The notes under the pieces are model-generated. The model was not told the DNA's origin and made no database searches. It saw nothing but the letters and a program-made list of their open reading frames with translations. The position numbers and the translations under genes were made by a program. A stretch of DNA of 64,000 bases, taken from the NCBI GenBank assembly GCA_041653935.1, contig JBAZEO010000001.1, positions 806,001-870,000 of the forward strand. The letters are read 5' to 3'. Below, in pieces: positions 16,094-24,178 of this stretch; position 1 is the first letter of the stretch; each line of letters begins with the position of its first letter. This DNA is from JAYEHL01 sp041653935 (GTDB lineage Bacteria; Chloroflexota; Dehalococcoidia; E44-bin15).

Positions 16094-16939
16094 ATGAGGG
16101 AAATAGCAGCAGAAGATATCACCAAGACTGTTACCCGCCTGTGTAAGGAAGCCAACTTCTTCCTCGGCGAGGACGTCCTGTCCGCATTGAAAAAGGCGCG
16201 CAAGGATGAGGAATCGCCAGTCGCGATCAACGTGCTCGACCAGATAATCGAGAATGTCGATATCGCCGCCAAAGAGGAGATGCCCCTATGCCAGGACTGC
16301 GGACTGGCTATCATCTTCGTCGAGTTAGGCCAGGATGCCCACATTAAGGGCGGCGACCTCTACGAAGCTATAAACGAGGGCGTGCGCAAAGGATACTCCG
16401 AAGGATATCTGCGCAAATCTGTGGTCAAGCAGCCTTTCTCCGCCAGAACGAATACGAAAGATAATACCCCCGCGATCATTCATACCGAGATCGTGAAGGG
16501 TGATAAGCTGAAGATCACGGTGGCCCCCAAAGGCGGCGGCAGCGAAAACATGAGCCGTTTTACCGTATTTAAACCAGCCCAGGGGCGACCTGCTGTAGTG
16601 GACTTTGTCGTAAAAGCGGTTGAGGAAGCAGGCAGCAATCCCTGTCCGCCGACTATCATCGGCGTTGGCATCGGCGGAAGCGCAGAGAAGGCCATGTACA
16701 TGGCTAAGAAATCACTATTACGCAAGGTTGGAGAACCGTCTAAAGATAAAGAGGTCGCTGAGCTGGAAAAAGAACTGCTGCAGCGCATAAACGCAACGGG
16801 GGTCGGCCCGGGAGGCGTCGGGGGTAGAATCACATCGCTGGCAGTGCACGTGGAGACCCATCCCGCGCATATCGCCAGTATGCCCGTAGCAGTAAATATC
16901 CAGTGCCACAGCGCACGCCATAAGGAGGCCGTGCTTTGA
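16094..16939 (+). CDS. Class I fumarate hydratase, alpha subunit (N-terminal FeS domain)
   Basis: 281 residues. Class I fumarase/tartrate dehydratase alpha motifs: EEMPLCQDCGLA (first FeS Cys), APKGGGSENMSR, PCPPTIIGVGIGG (second Cys) and NIQCHSARHKE at the end (third Cys). These bind the labile [4Fe-4S] cluster that hydrates fumarate to malate. It follows mdh by 2 nt. The beta subunit is not next but four genes downstream (20998-21555), an unusual split. The stop overlaps the TTG start of the iron-sulfur subunit. Confidence 0.93.
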   Translation: MREIAAEDITKTVTRLCKEANFFLGEDVLSALKKARKDEESPVAINVLDQIIENVDIAAKEEMPLCQDCGLAIIFVELGQDAHIKGGDLYEAINEGVRKGYSEGYLRKSVVKQPFSARTNTKDNTPAIIHTEIVKGDKLKITVAPKGGGSENMSRFTVFKPAQGRPAVVDFVVKAVEEAGSNPCPPTIIGVGIGGSAEKAMYMAKKSLLRKVGEPSKDKEVAELEKELLQRINATGVGPGGVGGRITSLAVHVETHPAHIASMPVAVNIQCHSARHKEAVL

Positions 16940-17637
16940 GTCAAACTGAAACTAAACCAACCGCCAAACTGATCGATATCTACCTCATGGGCAAGAAGTA
17001 CAAAGTTCCCGAGGGCTTGACCATCATGACGGCAATGGAGTACTGCGGCTACAGGTTGATCCGCGGCGTAGGTTGCCGGTCTGCGTTCTGCGGCGCATGC
17101 GGCACCGTCTATAACTTCAAGGGAGATCCGGCGCTTCGGTTCGCCTTGGCCTGTCAGAAGCTAATAGAGCCGGACATGTGCCTGACGCAGATCCCGTTCT
17201 TCCCGGCAAGCAAGCCCAGTTACGATATTAACAAGATGGAGCCCACAGGCGATCAACTGCTTAAGATCTATCCCGACTTCATCAAGTGCTTCGGATGCAA
17301 TACCTGCACCAAGGCCTGTCCTCAGGACATTGATGTTATCGGCTACATGTCCGCCGCCATCAGGGGCAACCTGAAAGAAGTAACAGAGAAATCCTTCGAC
17401 TGCCTGATGTGCGGGCTCTGCGCCGCTAGGTGCGCGCAGGGGCTGGTGCCGTACAATATCGCGTTACTATCGCGCCGCCTCTACGCTAAACATCTCACCA
17501 AGGTTCCGGAACATACCACAAAGAGGATAGCGGAGATAAACGCCGGCAAGTACGATGCCGAGATCCATGAAATGCAGAAGATGAACGTCGAACAACTGAC
17601 CAAGAAATACAACGAACGAAAGATACACGAAGACTAA
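16936..17637 (+). CDS. Iron-sulfur subunit of fumarate reductase/succinate dehydrogenase-like complex
   Basis: 233 residues from TTG 16936, set by AAGGAGG 7 nt upstream and overlap with the fumA stop. An N-terminal 2Fe-2S ferredoxin domain has C47, C52, C55 and C73 (GCRSAFCGACG). It is followed by two 4Fe-4S motifs, C118/121/124/128 (CFGCNTCTKACP) and C156/159/162/166 (CLMCGLCAARC). Classical SdhB/FrdB carries 2Fe-2S, 4Fe-4S and 3Fe-4S clusters; here the third site has all four Cys. No membrane subunit follows. It should pass electrons between the flavoprotein and an electron carrier such as the HdrC-like protein two genes on. Confidence 0.85.
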   Translation: MSQTETKPTAKLIDIYLMGKKYKVPEGLTIMTAMEYCGYRLIRGVGCRSAFCGACGTVYNFKGDPALRFALACQKLIEPDMCLTQIPFFPASKPSYDINKMEPTGDQLLKIYPDFIKCFGCNTCTKACPQDIDVIGYMSAAIRGNLKEVTEKSFDCLMCGLCAARCAQGLVPYNIALLSRRLYAKHLTKVPEHTTKRIAEINAGKYDAEIHEMQKMNVEQLTKKYNERKIHED

Positions 17638-17669
17638 TAACCATTTCGAACTTTAGAAAGGGAGAAGAT

Positions 17670-19334
17670 ATGCCCTATCCGTCATATATGCAGGAAAGCG
17701 TAAATAAGGTAGCGGCCACGCGGGAAAGGCGGCTGCACGAGGAAATGAAGCGCATCCCCGTCCAAGAGCGACAGCCCGTGCTCAACGGTTTCCACCCCGA
17801 TTTCATAAAGTCGGGAATGCGCGAGCTGCTGGTAGGGCCGAACAAGGGCTCACGCACACCTAACGAGCTGGCCGATCTGCTTGAAGGTAACAGCCGCATC
17901 GACCCGGCCAAGATAAATCTGGATAAACCGGATTTCGATGTCGATGTCCTCGTTCTGGGCGCCGGGGGGGCCGGAGGTGCAGCGGCACTTATAGCACAGG
18001 AGAACGGAGCCAACGTGCTCATTGCGACAAAATTGCGGCTGGGCGATGCCAATACCGTCGGCGCGCAGGGTGGCACGCAGGCCGCGGACAGGCCGGATGA
18101 CTCCCCATCGCTGCACTATCTGGATACGATGGGCGGAGCCCGCTTCACCAACAACGTCAAACTGGTAGAGGCGCTGGTTAAAGATGCCCCGGATGCCATC
18201 GCATGGCTGGAATCGCTGGGTGTCAGCTGGGACAAGAACCCAGACGGATCCTACCACGAGGTGGCGCTGGCCGGAGAGGCCGTGCCGCGCTGCCATTGCG
18301 CCAAGGACTACACCGGCATGGAATGCATGCGTGTGGTGCGCGACGAGATACGCTGCCGCAATATCAATCATATAGAGTTCGCCCCGGCCATAGAGCTGAT
18401 ACTGGACGATAAGGGACACGCCGCCGGAGCGGTGCTGGTGAACCTTGAGACCAACGAGATAACCATAGTAAAAGCCAAGGCCGTAGTCATGGCCACAGGC
18501 GGCATAGGCCGCCTGCATGTGCAGGGATTCCCCACCACCAATCATTACGGTGCCACCGCTGACGGGCTCGTCATGGTCTACCGCGCCGGATGCCCGCTGG
18601 TGGATATAGATACCATGCAATATCACCCCACATGCGCCGCCTATCCCATCGCGATATTAGGACAGCTGGTCACCGAAAAGGTGCGCGGTGTGGGCGCGCA
18701 GGTGGTTAACATCGACGGCGAGCAGTTCGCCCACCCGCTGGAGCCCAGGGACATGCTGGCGGCCTGTATCATCAGGGAGTGCACCGAGCGCAAGAAGGGC
18801 ATCACCACCCCGACAGGACAGATCGGCGTATGGCTGGACTCGCCGCGCATCGATATGCTCCACGGCAAGGGCACGGTGGAGAAGGAGCTGCCCGCCATGG
18901 TGCGCCAGTTCCAGCGCTTCGGCATCGATATAACCAAAGAACCGATGTTGATCTATCCCAGCCTCCACTATCAGAACGGAGGCATCAAGATAGAGCCCGA
19001 TGGAGCGACACCGATACCCGGCCTGTTCGCCGGAGGGGAATGCGAGGGCGGAGTGCACGGCAAGAACAGGCTCGGCGGCAACTCGACGCTGGACATATGG
19101 GTCTTCGGCAGAAGGGCCGGGAAGTCCGCCGCGGAATACGTCAAGACAGCAAAAACGGGTAAACTGACTTTAAACCATGTAAACAAATGGCAGGAAGAAT
19201 TGAAGAAGGCCGGGCTGGTAGCGTCAAGGCCGATCTCGCCCAAGATACTGCCCGACTATGCCAGACAGCCGTACGATTACCTGTCCGGCAACGTTATCGA
19301 TAAACTGAAACCCGGCTCGATCAAGGTAGCTTAA
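17670..19334 (+). CDS. Fumarate reductase/succinate dehydrogenase-type flavoprotein
   Basis: 554 residues. A 90-residue N-terminal extension of unknown role precedes the FAD Rossmann motif GAGGAGG (97-103). Family features are the GAQGG loop, YHPT, and HYQNGGIKIEPDG in the capping/active-site region. C-terminal LGGNSTLDIWVFGRRAG is typical of FrdA/SdhA and L-aspartate oxidase relatives. Where covalent-FAD enzymes have SHT, this protein has ANT (N128), so FAD is probably non-covalent. GGGAG precedes the ATG. With flanking FeS genes and fumarase it most likely interconverts fumarate and succinate; direction is not readable. Confidence 0.87.
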   Translation: MPYPSYMQESVNKVAATRERRLHEEMKRIPVQERQPVLNGFHPDFIKSGMRELLVGPNKGSRTPNELADLLEGNSRIDPAKINLDKPDFDVDVLVLGAGGAGGAAALIAQENGANVLIATKLRLGDANTVGAQGGTQAADRPDDSPSLHYLDTMGGARFTNNVKLVEALVKDAPDAIAWLESLGVSWDKNPDGSYHEVALAGEAVPRCHCAKDYTGMECMRVVRDEIRCRNINHIEFAPAIELILDDKGHAAGAVLVNLETNEITIVKAKAVVMATGGIGRLHVQGFPTTNHYGATADGLVMVYRAGCPLVDIDTMQYHPTCAAYPIAILGQLVTEKVRGVGAQVVNIDGEQFAHPLEPRDMLAACIIRECTERKKGITTPTGQIGVWLDSPRIDMLHGKGTVEKELPAMVRQFQRFGIDITKEPMLIYPSLHYQNGGIKIEPDGATPIPGLFAGGECEGGVHGKNRLGGNSTLDIWVFGRRAGKSAAEYVKTAKTGKLTLNHVNKWQEELKKAGLVASRPISPKILPDYARQPYDYLSGNVIDKLKPGSIKVA

Positions 19335-19350
19335 ACCCGGAGGCCATGAT

Positions 19351-19797
19351 ATGCCGTTATCAAAACAGCGAGACATCAATGAAATAGAGGCCGTACTCAA
19401 TAGAGTACTGGATATACATTGTTCTCCCGTAGCCCGCTGCCGGCTCTTGTCCACAGGCTTCGGACCTCATCACGCACTAAAACTGAGCGAGGATATCAGC
19501 GGAACCGTAGCATGTCTGGGATGCGGCAACTGCATCGATATTTGCCCGGTGCTGGCCCGCGAGCCTAACCGTCTTGAGAAAACAGCGCAGAGGACCTCAA
19601 TGGCCCTCGAGACGCTGGTGGGCGAGGATTGTGACCGCTGCTTCAACTGCGCACTGGTGTGCCCACAGGTGGATACCACCATCAAGCATTACATAGTGAA
19701 CCGGCACATGGTAGAGACAATGTCACGCCTGGAAACAAGGATCGGCGACGAACAGGAGCCGGACTTGGACCTTTACGTTGAAGAAGCTTTAATCTAG
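19351..19797 (+). CDS. HdrC-like 2x[4Fe-4S] protein of the fumarate reductase cluster
   Basis: 148 residues. Two full cluster motifs, C55/58/61/65 (CLGCGNCIDICP) and C94/97/100/104 (CDRCFNCALVCP), lie in a helical scaffold as in heterodisulfide reductase subunit C and GlpC-type ferredoxins. It follows the flavoprotein by 16 nt. It may connect the flavoprotein/iron-sulfur pair to a soluble partner (ferredoxin, thiol or a heterodisulfide-like donor), since no cytochrome b or membrane anchor is present. That connection is inferred from position. Confidence 0.75.
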   Translation: MPLSKQRDINEIEAVLNRVLDIHCSPVARCRLLSTGFGPHHALKLSEDISGTVACLGCGNCIDICPVLAREPNRLEKTAQRTSMALETLVGEDCDRCFNCALVCPQVDTTIKHYIVNRHMVETMSRLETRIGDEQEPDLDLYVEEALI

Positions 19798-19817
19798 CTT
19801 CATAGAGGAGCTTTAGG

Positions 19818-20981
19818 ATGGATTTCACCCTCCCCGAAGAATTGAAGATGTTGCAGAACTCCGTGAAACAGTTCGTTAAGGACGAGCTGATGCCACTGGA
19901 GCGTGAGATACTGGGTCGTGAAGGCGACCAGTCCACCGGCATGATAGCGCTGCGCCCGGAAGAGGAGACCAGGCTGTTCAAGCTGGTGGAGGAGATGGGC
20001 ATGTGGGGCGTAAGTGTCCCCGAGCAATTCGGAGGCGCCGGCCTGCCCCTGCTGGGTATATGCCTCGTCGAAGAGGAGCTGGCCAGAACTATCGTGCCGT
20101 TCACTCTGGGCGACATATCACCTATTCTATACGACGCGAACGATGCCCAGCGCCAGCATTACCTCAAACCGCTGCTTGCGAAAGAGAAAAGGGCCTGCAT
20201 CGGCATGCTTGAGGGCAAAGCTGGCGACCCTATCGCAATGGAGACCACGGCCAAGCGGGAGAATGGCTCTTACATCATAAACGGACGCAAGCTGTGCATG
20301 GCGCATGTCACAGACCCGGGCGATTTCGCCATGGTCTTCGCCGTCACCGACAAGGCTAAGGGTGTTCGCGGCGGAACGACCTGCTTTCTGGTCGATCGCG
20401 ATACGCCCGGCTACACCGCCTCGGGATGCGGCGAGCGCAAGGGCAGCCGCGCCCAGGTCATAGAGCCCATAGTGCTGACCTTCGATAACTGCAAAGTACC
20501 CGCCGAGAACGTCATTGGCAAAGAGGGGGAGGCTTTCCACCTCGGGGCCAAGTGGCTGCCGTCGCGGCGCATAGGCAGAAGCGCCAGATGCGTCGGCGCG
20601 GCGGAGCGGCTGCTGGAGATATGCAAGGAATACGCCCAGAACTGGCAAACGTTCAAGCATCTCATCAAAGATCGGCCTGGCGTGCAGCGCTGCCTGGCGG
20701 ATACGGCGATCGAGGCGCACGCCGCCAGATTGATGGTGTACCATGCCGCCTGCAAGGCGGATGCCGAAGAAGACATACATATAGATTCCGCCATGGTTAA
20801 AGTTTTCGCCACGGATATGCTGGACAGGACGGCAGATAGGGTCACGCGGCTCTACGGAGGTCCGGGATATACGACCAATGTGCCTTTGACTATGTTGTGC
20901 CGCAACGCCATAGCCGCCAGCGCATCTGATGAGGCTCTGGAATTACAGCGAACAATCATCGCCAGAAATATCTTGAGATAA
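19818..20981 (+). CDS. Acyl-CoA dehydrogenase family flavoprotein
   Basis: 387 residues with the full ACAD layout: N-terminal helices (FTLPEELKMLQ), middle beta domain (INGRKLCMA...), and a C-terminal helical domain with LYGGPGYT. In the loop that holds the catalytic Glu of most ACADs (YEGT) this protein reads SDEA near 370-373, so the base would be Asp371 or Glu372. That may signal different chemistry. ACADs form enoyl-CoA with reduced FAD. It sits between the HdrC-like gene and fumarase beta, both close, so it is part of this operon. The substrate is unknown; a C3-C5 acyl-CoA would fit the context. Confidence 0.87.
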   Translation: MDFTLPEELKMLQNSVKQFVKDELMPLEREILGREGDQSTGMIALRPEEETRLFKLVEEMGMWGVSVPEQFGGAGLPLLGICLVEEELARTIVPFTLGDISPILYDANDAQRQHYLKPLLAKEKRACIGMLEGKAGDPIAMETTAKRENGSYIINGRKLCMAHVTDPGDFAMVFAVTDKAKGVRGGTTCFLVDRDTPGYTASGCGERKGSRAQVIEPIVLTFDNCKVPAENVIGKEGEAFHLGAKWLPSRRIGRSARCVGAAERLLEICKEYAQNWQTFKHLIKDRPGVQRCLADTAIEAHAARLMVYHAACKADAEEDIHIDSAMVKVFATDMLDRTADRVTRLYGGPGYTTNVPLTMLCRNAIAASASDEALELQRTIIARNILR

Positions 20982-20997
20982 CGATTGGAGAAGCGCG

Positions 20998-21555
20998 ATG
21001 CAGAAGAAGATCACATCACCATTTAACGATAAGACCATTGCCGACCTGAAAGCGGGCGACCAGGTGCTAATCAGCGGCGTCATGTACGTGGGACGCGACG
21101 CAGCTCACAAACGCCTCGTCGAGACCATGAACAAAGGCGAAAAGATGCCCTTCGATGTCAAAGGACAGGTCATCTACTACATGGGGCCATCGCCTACAAA
21201 ACCGGGGAAGGTCATCGGTTCATCCGGGCCGACGACAAGCGGACGGATGGACGCATACACCCCGCGCATGCTCGAGGCCGGCCTAAAGGGGATGGTCGGC
21301 AAAGGGCTCAGAACCAAGGAAGTGAAGGAAGCCATCAAGAAATACAAGGCTGTCTACCTCGCCGGCGTCGGCGGCGCGGCCGCGCTCATAGCCAAACGCA
21401 TCGTCAAATCTGAAACCATCGCCTACGAAGAGCTAGGGCCCGAGGCGCTGCTGCGCATCGAGGTCAAGGACTTCCCCGCGATAGTAATAAACGATATGTA
21501 CGGCGGCGACCTCTATGAAGAGGGGAAGGCCAAGTATCGCAAACAAATGCCCTGA
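20998..21555 (+). CDS. Class I fumarate hydratase, beta subunit (C-terminal domain)
   Basis: 185 residues. Recognised by ITSPFNDKTIADLKAGD, YYMGPSPTKPG, the catalytic loop SSGPTTSGRMD, and MVGKGLRTKEV. It pairs with the alpha subunit at 16094-16939, separated from it by four genes. GGAG precedes the ATG, and the stop overlaps the next small gene (TGATG). Together the two subunits convert fumarate to malate for mdh. Complete. Confidence 0.93.
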   Translation: MQKKITSPFNDKTIADLKAGDQVLISGVMYVGRDAAHKRLVETMNKGEKMPFDVKGQVIYYMGPSPTKPGKVIGSSGPTTSGRMDAYTPRMLEAGLKGMVGKGLRTKEVKEAIKKYKAVYLAGVGGAAALIAKRIVKSETIAYEELGPEALLRIEVKDFPAIVINDMYGGDLYEEGKAKYRKQMP

Positions 21556-21770
21556 TGAATAGAGATTTCACTCCAAGAAACTTTAATTACAAGAGCCATT
21601 CTCCAAACTGCGTTTGTGAGAGCTGCTCCAGGAAACGGATCAGGGAGACCACATCCGCCATGAACGCCTGGATGCAGTTTGAATACAAGAGAAAAGAAGA
21701 AAGAACACAGCGCAGGGAGACCAGGTTCAAGCGCAAGACGGAACGATATAATAAGCCCGATTGGGAATAG
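21555..21770 (+). CDS. Small basic protein with CxCxxC motif
   Basis: 71 residues, not recognised. The N-terminal part has NCVCESCSRKR, which could hold a metal; the rest is a strongly charged helix rich in Arg/Lys/Glu ending in YNKPDWE. Its ATG overlaps the fumarase beta stop, so it is translationally coupled and ends the operon, with a GGGCCC hairpin 18 nt later. An RNA-binding or regulatory role is conceivable, but nothing shows it. Confidence 0.55.
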   Translation: MNRDFTPRNFNYKSHSPNCVCESCSRKRIRETTSAMNAWMQFEYKRKEERTQRRETRFKRKTERYNKPDWE

Positions 21771-21787
21771 CTGGCAATATCGATAGC

Positions 21788-21808
21788 GGGCCCTCTCAGA
21801 AAGGGCCC
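21788..21808 (+). terminator. GC hairpin closing the mdh-fum operon
   Basis: GGGCCCT (21788-21794) pairs with AGGGCCC (21802-21808), followed by AAATTGTTG. No proper T run, so a weak or factor-assisted terminator. Confidence 0.5.
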
Positions 21809-21838
21809 AAATTGTTGTAAACTGATATCGGAGCAGTG

Positions 21839-22621
21839 ATGGATTACAAGGCCAAAAAGTTTGATCTGGATTGGGGCGATGAGGGCGTAGTGCCTGAGAT
21901 TGTCTTCCCCGATACTATGTTCATCTTCAAACGTATGGGGGAGGTGATCCTTGAGATGGCATCCCCGGTAAGCGGAGAACGTGTGCTCGATGTCGGATGC
22001 GGGCGTGCCATCGACGCACTGCAATTCGCAAAGAGCGGCGCCCTGGCTATCGGCCTCGACCCATCGAGCAAGATGATACTCGGCGCCAAGGATTTCCTCA
22101 ACGACAACAGCAATGGCAAGGTAGATTTAGTGCGCGCCATCGGCGAGGCCATGCCGTTCAAGAACCGCTCGCTGGATAAGATAATCTGCAAGGGCGCTCT
22201 GGACCACTTCGCCGATATGCCCAAGACCATGTCAGACATGGCACAGACGCTGAAACCGACCGGCTCAGCCATCATAGCCATCGCCAACTTCGACAGCCTG
22301 AGCTGCAAGATCGGCAGGAGCTGGTTCCCGATTGTTAAGAAGCTTTACCGTAAGAAGGGAGACCGCCACCCCTGGCAGCCGCCCGAGGACCACAACTATA
22401 AGTTCGACTGTCCTATTCTTAAAGCCACGGTGGCTGACGATTTCAAGATACAAAAAATAAAGGGCATGTCCCTGCTGTGGACCGCCCCTTACTGGGGTAA
22501 GATACTCTCCCTCATGCCCAAGTGGGCTTCAAACGGCATCCTCAAGACGCTGGACGGTATCGCCGGCCGCCTGCCCTCCCTGGCCGACGTCATCATTATA
22601 AAAGTTGCACCGAAGAACTAG
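21839..22621 (+). CDS. SAM-dependent methyltransferase (class I, type 11)
   Basis: 260 residues. The SAM-binding loop VLDVGCGRAID, then GLDPSSKM and the ALDHFADMPKTM helix, mark a UbiE/type 11 methyltransferase. ATG 21839 or the GTG one codon upstream could start it; CGGAG lies 5 nt away. The C-terminal third (TAPYWGKILSLMPKW) is hydrophobic and may sit at a membrane or bind lipid. Converges with the pilin-tailed gene 4 nt beyond its stop. Substrate unknown. Confidence 0.82.
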   Translation: MDYKAKKFDLDWGDEGVVPEIVFPDTMFIFKRMGEVILEMASPVSGERVLDVGCGRAIDALQFAKSGALAIGLDPSSKMILGAKDFLNDNSNGKVDLVRAIGEAMPFKNRSLDKIICKGALDHFADMPKTMSDMAQTLKPTGSAIIAIANFDSLSCKIGRSWFPIVKKLYRKKGDRHPWQPPEDHNYKFDCPILKATVADDFKIQKIKGMSLLWTAPYWGKILSLMPKWASNGILKTLDGIAGRLPSLADVIIIKVAPKN

Positions 22622-22625
22622 TCGG

Positions 22626-23777
22626 CTACGGCCACACGCCCTGGAAGCCTTCCTCGCCGTTAGCATCGCAATCAGCACCGACGCAGGTTGAATAAATGCC
22701 GTAATCGTCGATCGCCCAGATATAATGATTCGAGCTTAGACATCCTTCGCATCCGGCGTCGCAGTTATCGTTATCGGAGCCTGTAACTGCGGCGACGCCA
22801 TCAGGCCCCTTGTTGAACCCACCCTCCGCGGAGACCCGCAGGGCGCAGATATCGAGTATCTGGACATCATAGCCGCTTATATTCACAGTGCCGTTAATCG
22901 TAGGGAATACGCCATCGTGGTCATAATAATACGCAACGACCGCGTTCTCTAGATCAGCATACATGGAATTGTATGCGGTCTCTTCCGGCCCCGGAATTTC
23001 TGACATGCTTGATATCGTTAAATATTGTCCATCCTGAATAATATCGTAGCCCTCAGTCAACTCTTCTTCTTCAATCATAGTTACATACTCTTGAGTCTTG
23101 GATGCATTTACAAACTTAAGAATCGACATCTGGGAAATATTACCCCCCTGCTTTGACTCCGCCATACTCACCGCCAGGATGCCGTAAGTCTCCGTAGAAG
23201 ACTCGTCTTCTACAATCATCACCCCTAACATATAGCCGCCGGGCAGACGGTTGATAACATCCTTTGCGTCCTTGTCTTCATACAACGACGCACCCTTGCC
23301 GTTAGAAACATTGATGCACAGTTGTATATCCTCACTGCTGCCGATAAAGACAATGTCGTCGATTACCGCAGTGCTGTACGAGTACTGATCCGTCCATATA
23401 GTGATCCCTTCATGCTCAAACGACTCGATGCTGCTCTGCTCGATTGCCGATGTCATCTGTTCCAAATCAAAATCGCCGGAATACATCATCAAATCATACT
23501 CACTGCCCGCCATGCCGAAACCGGTTACTTTGCTGATATTCTCACTATAAATATCTTCCCCAATAAGATCTTCCTTTATCGTATTCCACGCCGAGAGCAA
23601 ATCTTCATCAGCCTGCAACATACTGACATCAAAGAAGGTGAATTCCCCGATATCCTTCGGAAGCATCTTAGCCATGCGTATGAAGTCGCCACCACCGGAA
23701 CCGGAAGGAAGGACTAAAGCAATCACAAGCAACACCACACCCATCAACAAGGACAGGACAGGAACGAACTTTTTCAT
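22626..23777 (-). CDS. Membrane-anchored/exported protein with C-terminal pilin-like Cys-rich domain
   Basis: 383 residues. ATG 23777 has GGGAG upstream. An N-terminal TM/signal anchor (FVPVLSLLMGVVLLVIAL) leads to an extracellular region of about 240 residues that I do not recognise. The last 110 residues begin with a pilin-like helix-turn (ENAVVAYYYDHDGVFPT) and end in a Cys-rich block, NDNCDAGCEGC, HYIW, YSTCVG and VWP at the C-terminus. The same block ends the protein at 46449-46943. The tail resembles the globular part of type IV pseudopilins, with a cell-surface location. Function unknown. Confidence 0.65.
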   Translation of the reverse strand: MKKFVPVLSLLMGVVLLVIALVLPSGSGGGDFIRMAKMLPKDIGEFTFFDVSMLQADEDLLSAWNTIKEDLIGEDIYSENISKVTGFGMAGSEYDLMMYSGDFDLEQMTSAIEQSSIESFEHEGITIWTDQYSYSTAVIDDIVFIGSSEDIQLCINVSNGKGASLYEDKDAKDVINRLPGGYMLGVMIVEDESSTETYGILAVSMAESKQGGNISQMSILKFVNASKTQEYVTMIEEEELTEGYDIIQDGQYLTISSMSEIPGPEETAYNSMYADLENAVVAYYYDHDGVFPTINGTVNISGYDVQILDICALRVSAEGGFNKGPDGVAAVTGSDNDNCDAGCEGCLSSNHYIWAIDDYGIYSTCVGADCDANGEEGFQGVWP

Positions 23778-23841
23778 GTATACATCTCCCACATTTTACT
23801 CACGATAATACTAGCATAGAACCAGTAAACACAATGTAAAT

Positions 23842-24081
23842 TTACTTATGCCACCGGAGAAAGATGGGGTAAGGCCAGATAAAGAAATGAAACAGCAATA
23901 CCGCCATCGTCTTGATTCCATAATATATCATGCCGAACAGATGAATAATGCTCTCTACAATTTTGAAAAAGGAAATAACAAACCATCTTAATATTCTTAC
24001 AGGAACGGAATACTCATGTTCGCTGGGTTTAGGCTCTGCGGCCCCCTCTTTATTTACCGTTGTTACTTTTGTTTCCGACAT
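23842..24081 (-). CDS. Small membrane protein
   Basis: 79 residues from ATG 24081 (a TTG five codons upstream is possible). A soluble N-terminus rich in Thr/Glu/Lys leads to two hydrophobic aromatic segments at about 30-50 and 55-72. Not recognised. It lies beyond the terminator of the glycosyltransferase operon, so it is probably transcribed alone or with the 22626-23777 gene 64 nt downstream. Confidence 0.45.
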   Translation of the reverse strand: MSETKVTTVNKEGAAEPKPSEHEYSVPVRILRWFVISFFKIVESIIHLFGMIYYGIKTMAVLLFHFFIWPYPIFLRWHK

Positions 24082-24123
24082 TGAAACCCGTCTCAATAAC
24101 CAACTCGAGCATTCACTAATTCA

Positions 24124-24151
24124 CAAAATAAAAGCCTCGTTATCTGAGGCT
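24124..24151 (-). terminator. Terminator of nadK-glycosyltransferase operon
   Basis: On the minus strand AGCCTC-AGATAAC-GAGGCT is followed by TTTTATTTTG. 28 nt after the glycosyltransferase stop at 24179; a textbook intrinsic terminator. Confidence 0.85.
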
Positions 24152-24178
24152 AATGATATCATCTGACAGCGCGCTAGT

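Noticed and set aside
16094..16939. Orphan fumarase alpha subunit lacking its beta partner
   Set aside because: The beta subunit is present at 20998-21555, four genes downstream in the same operon.
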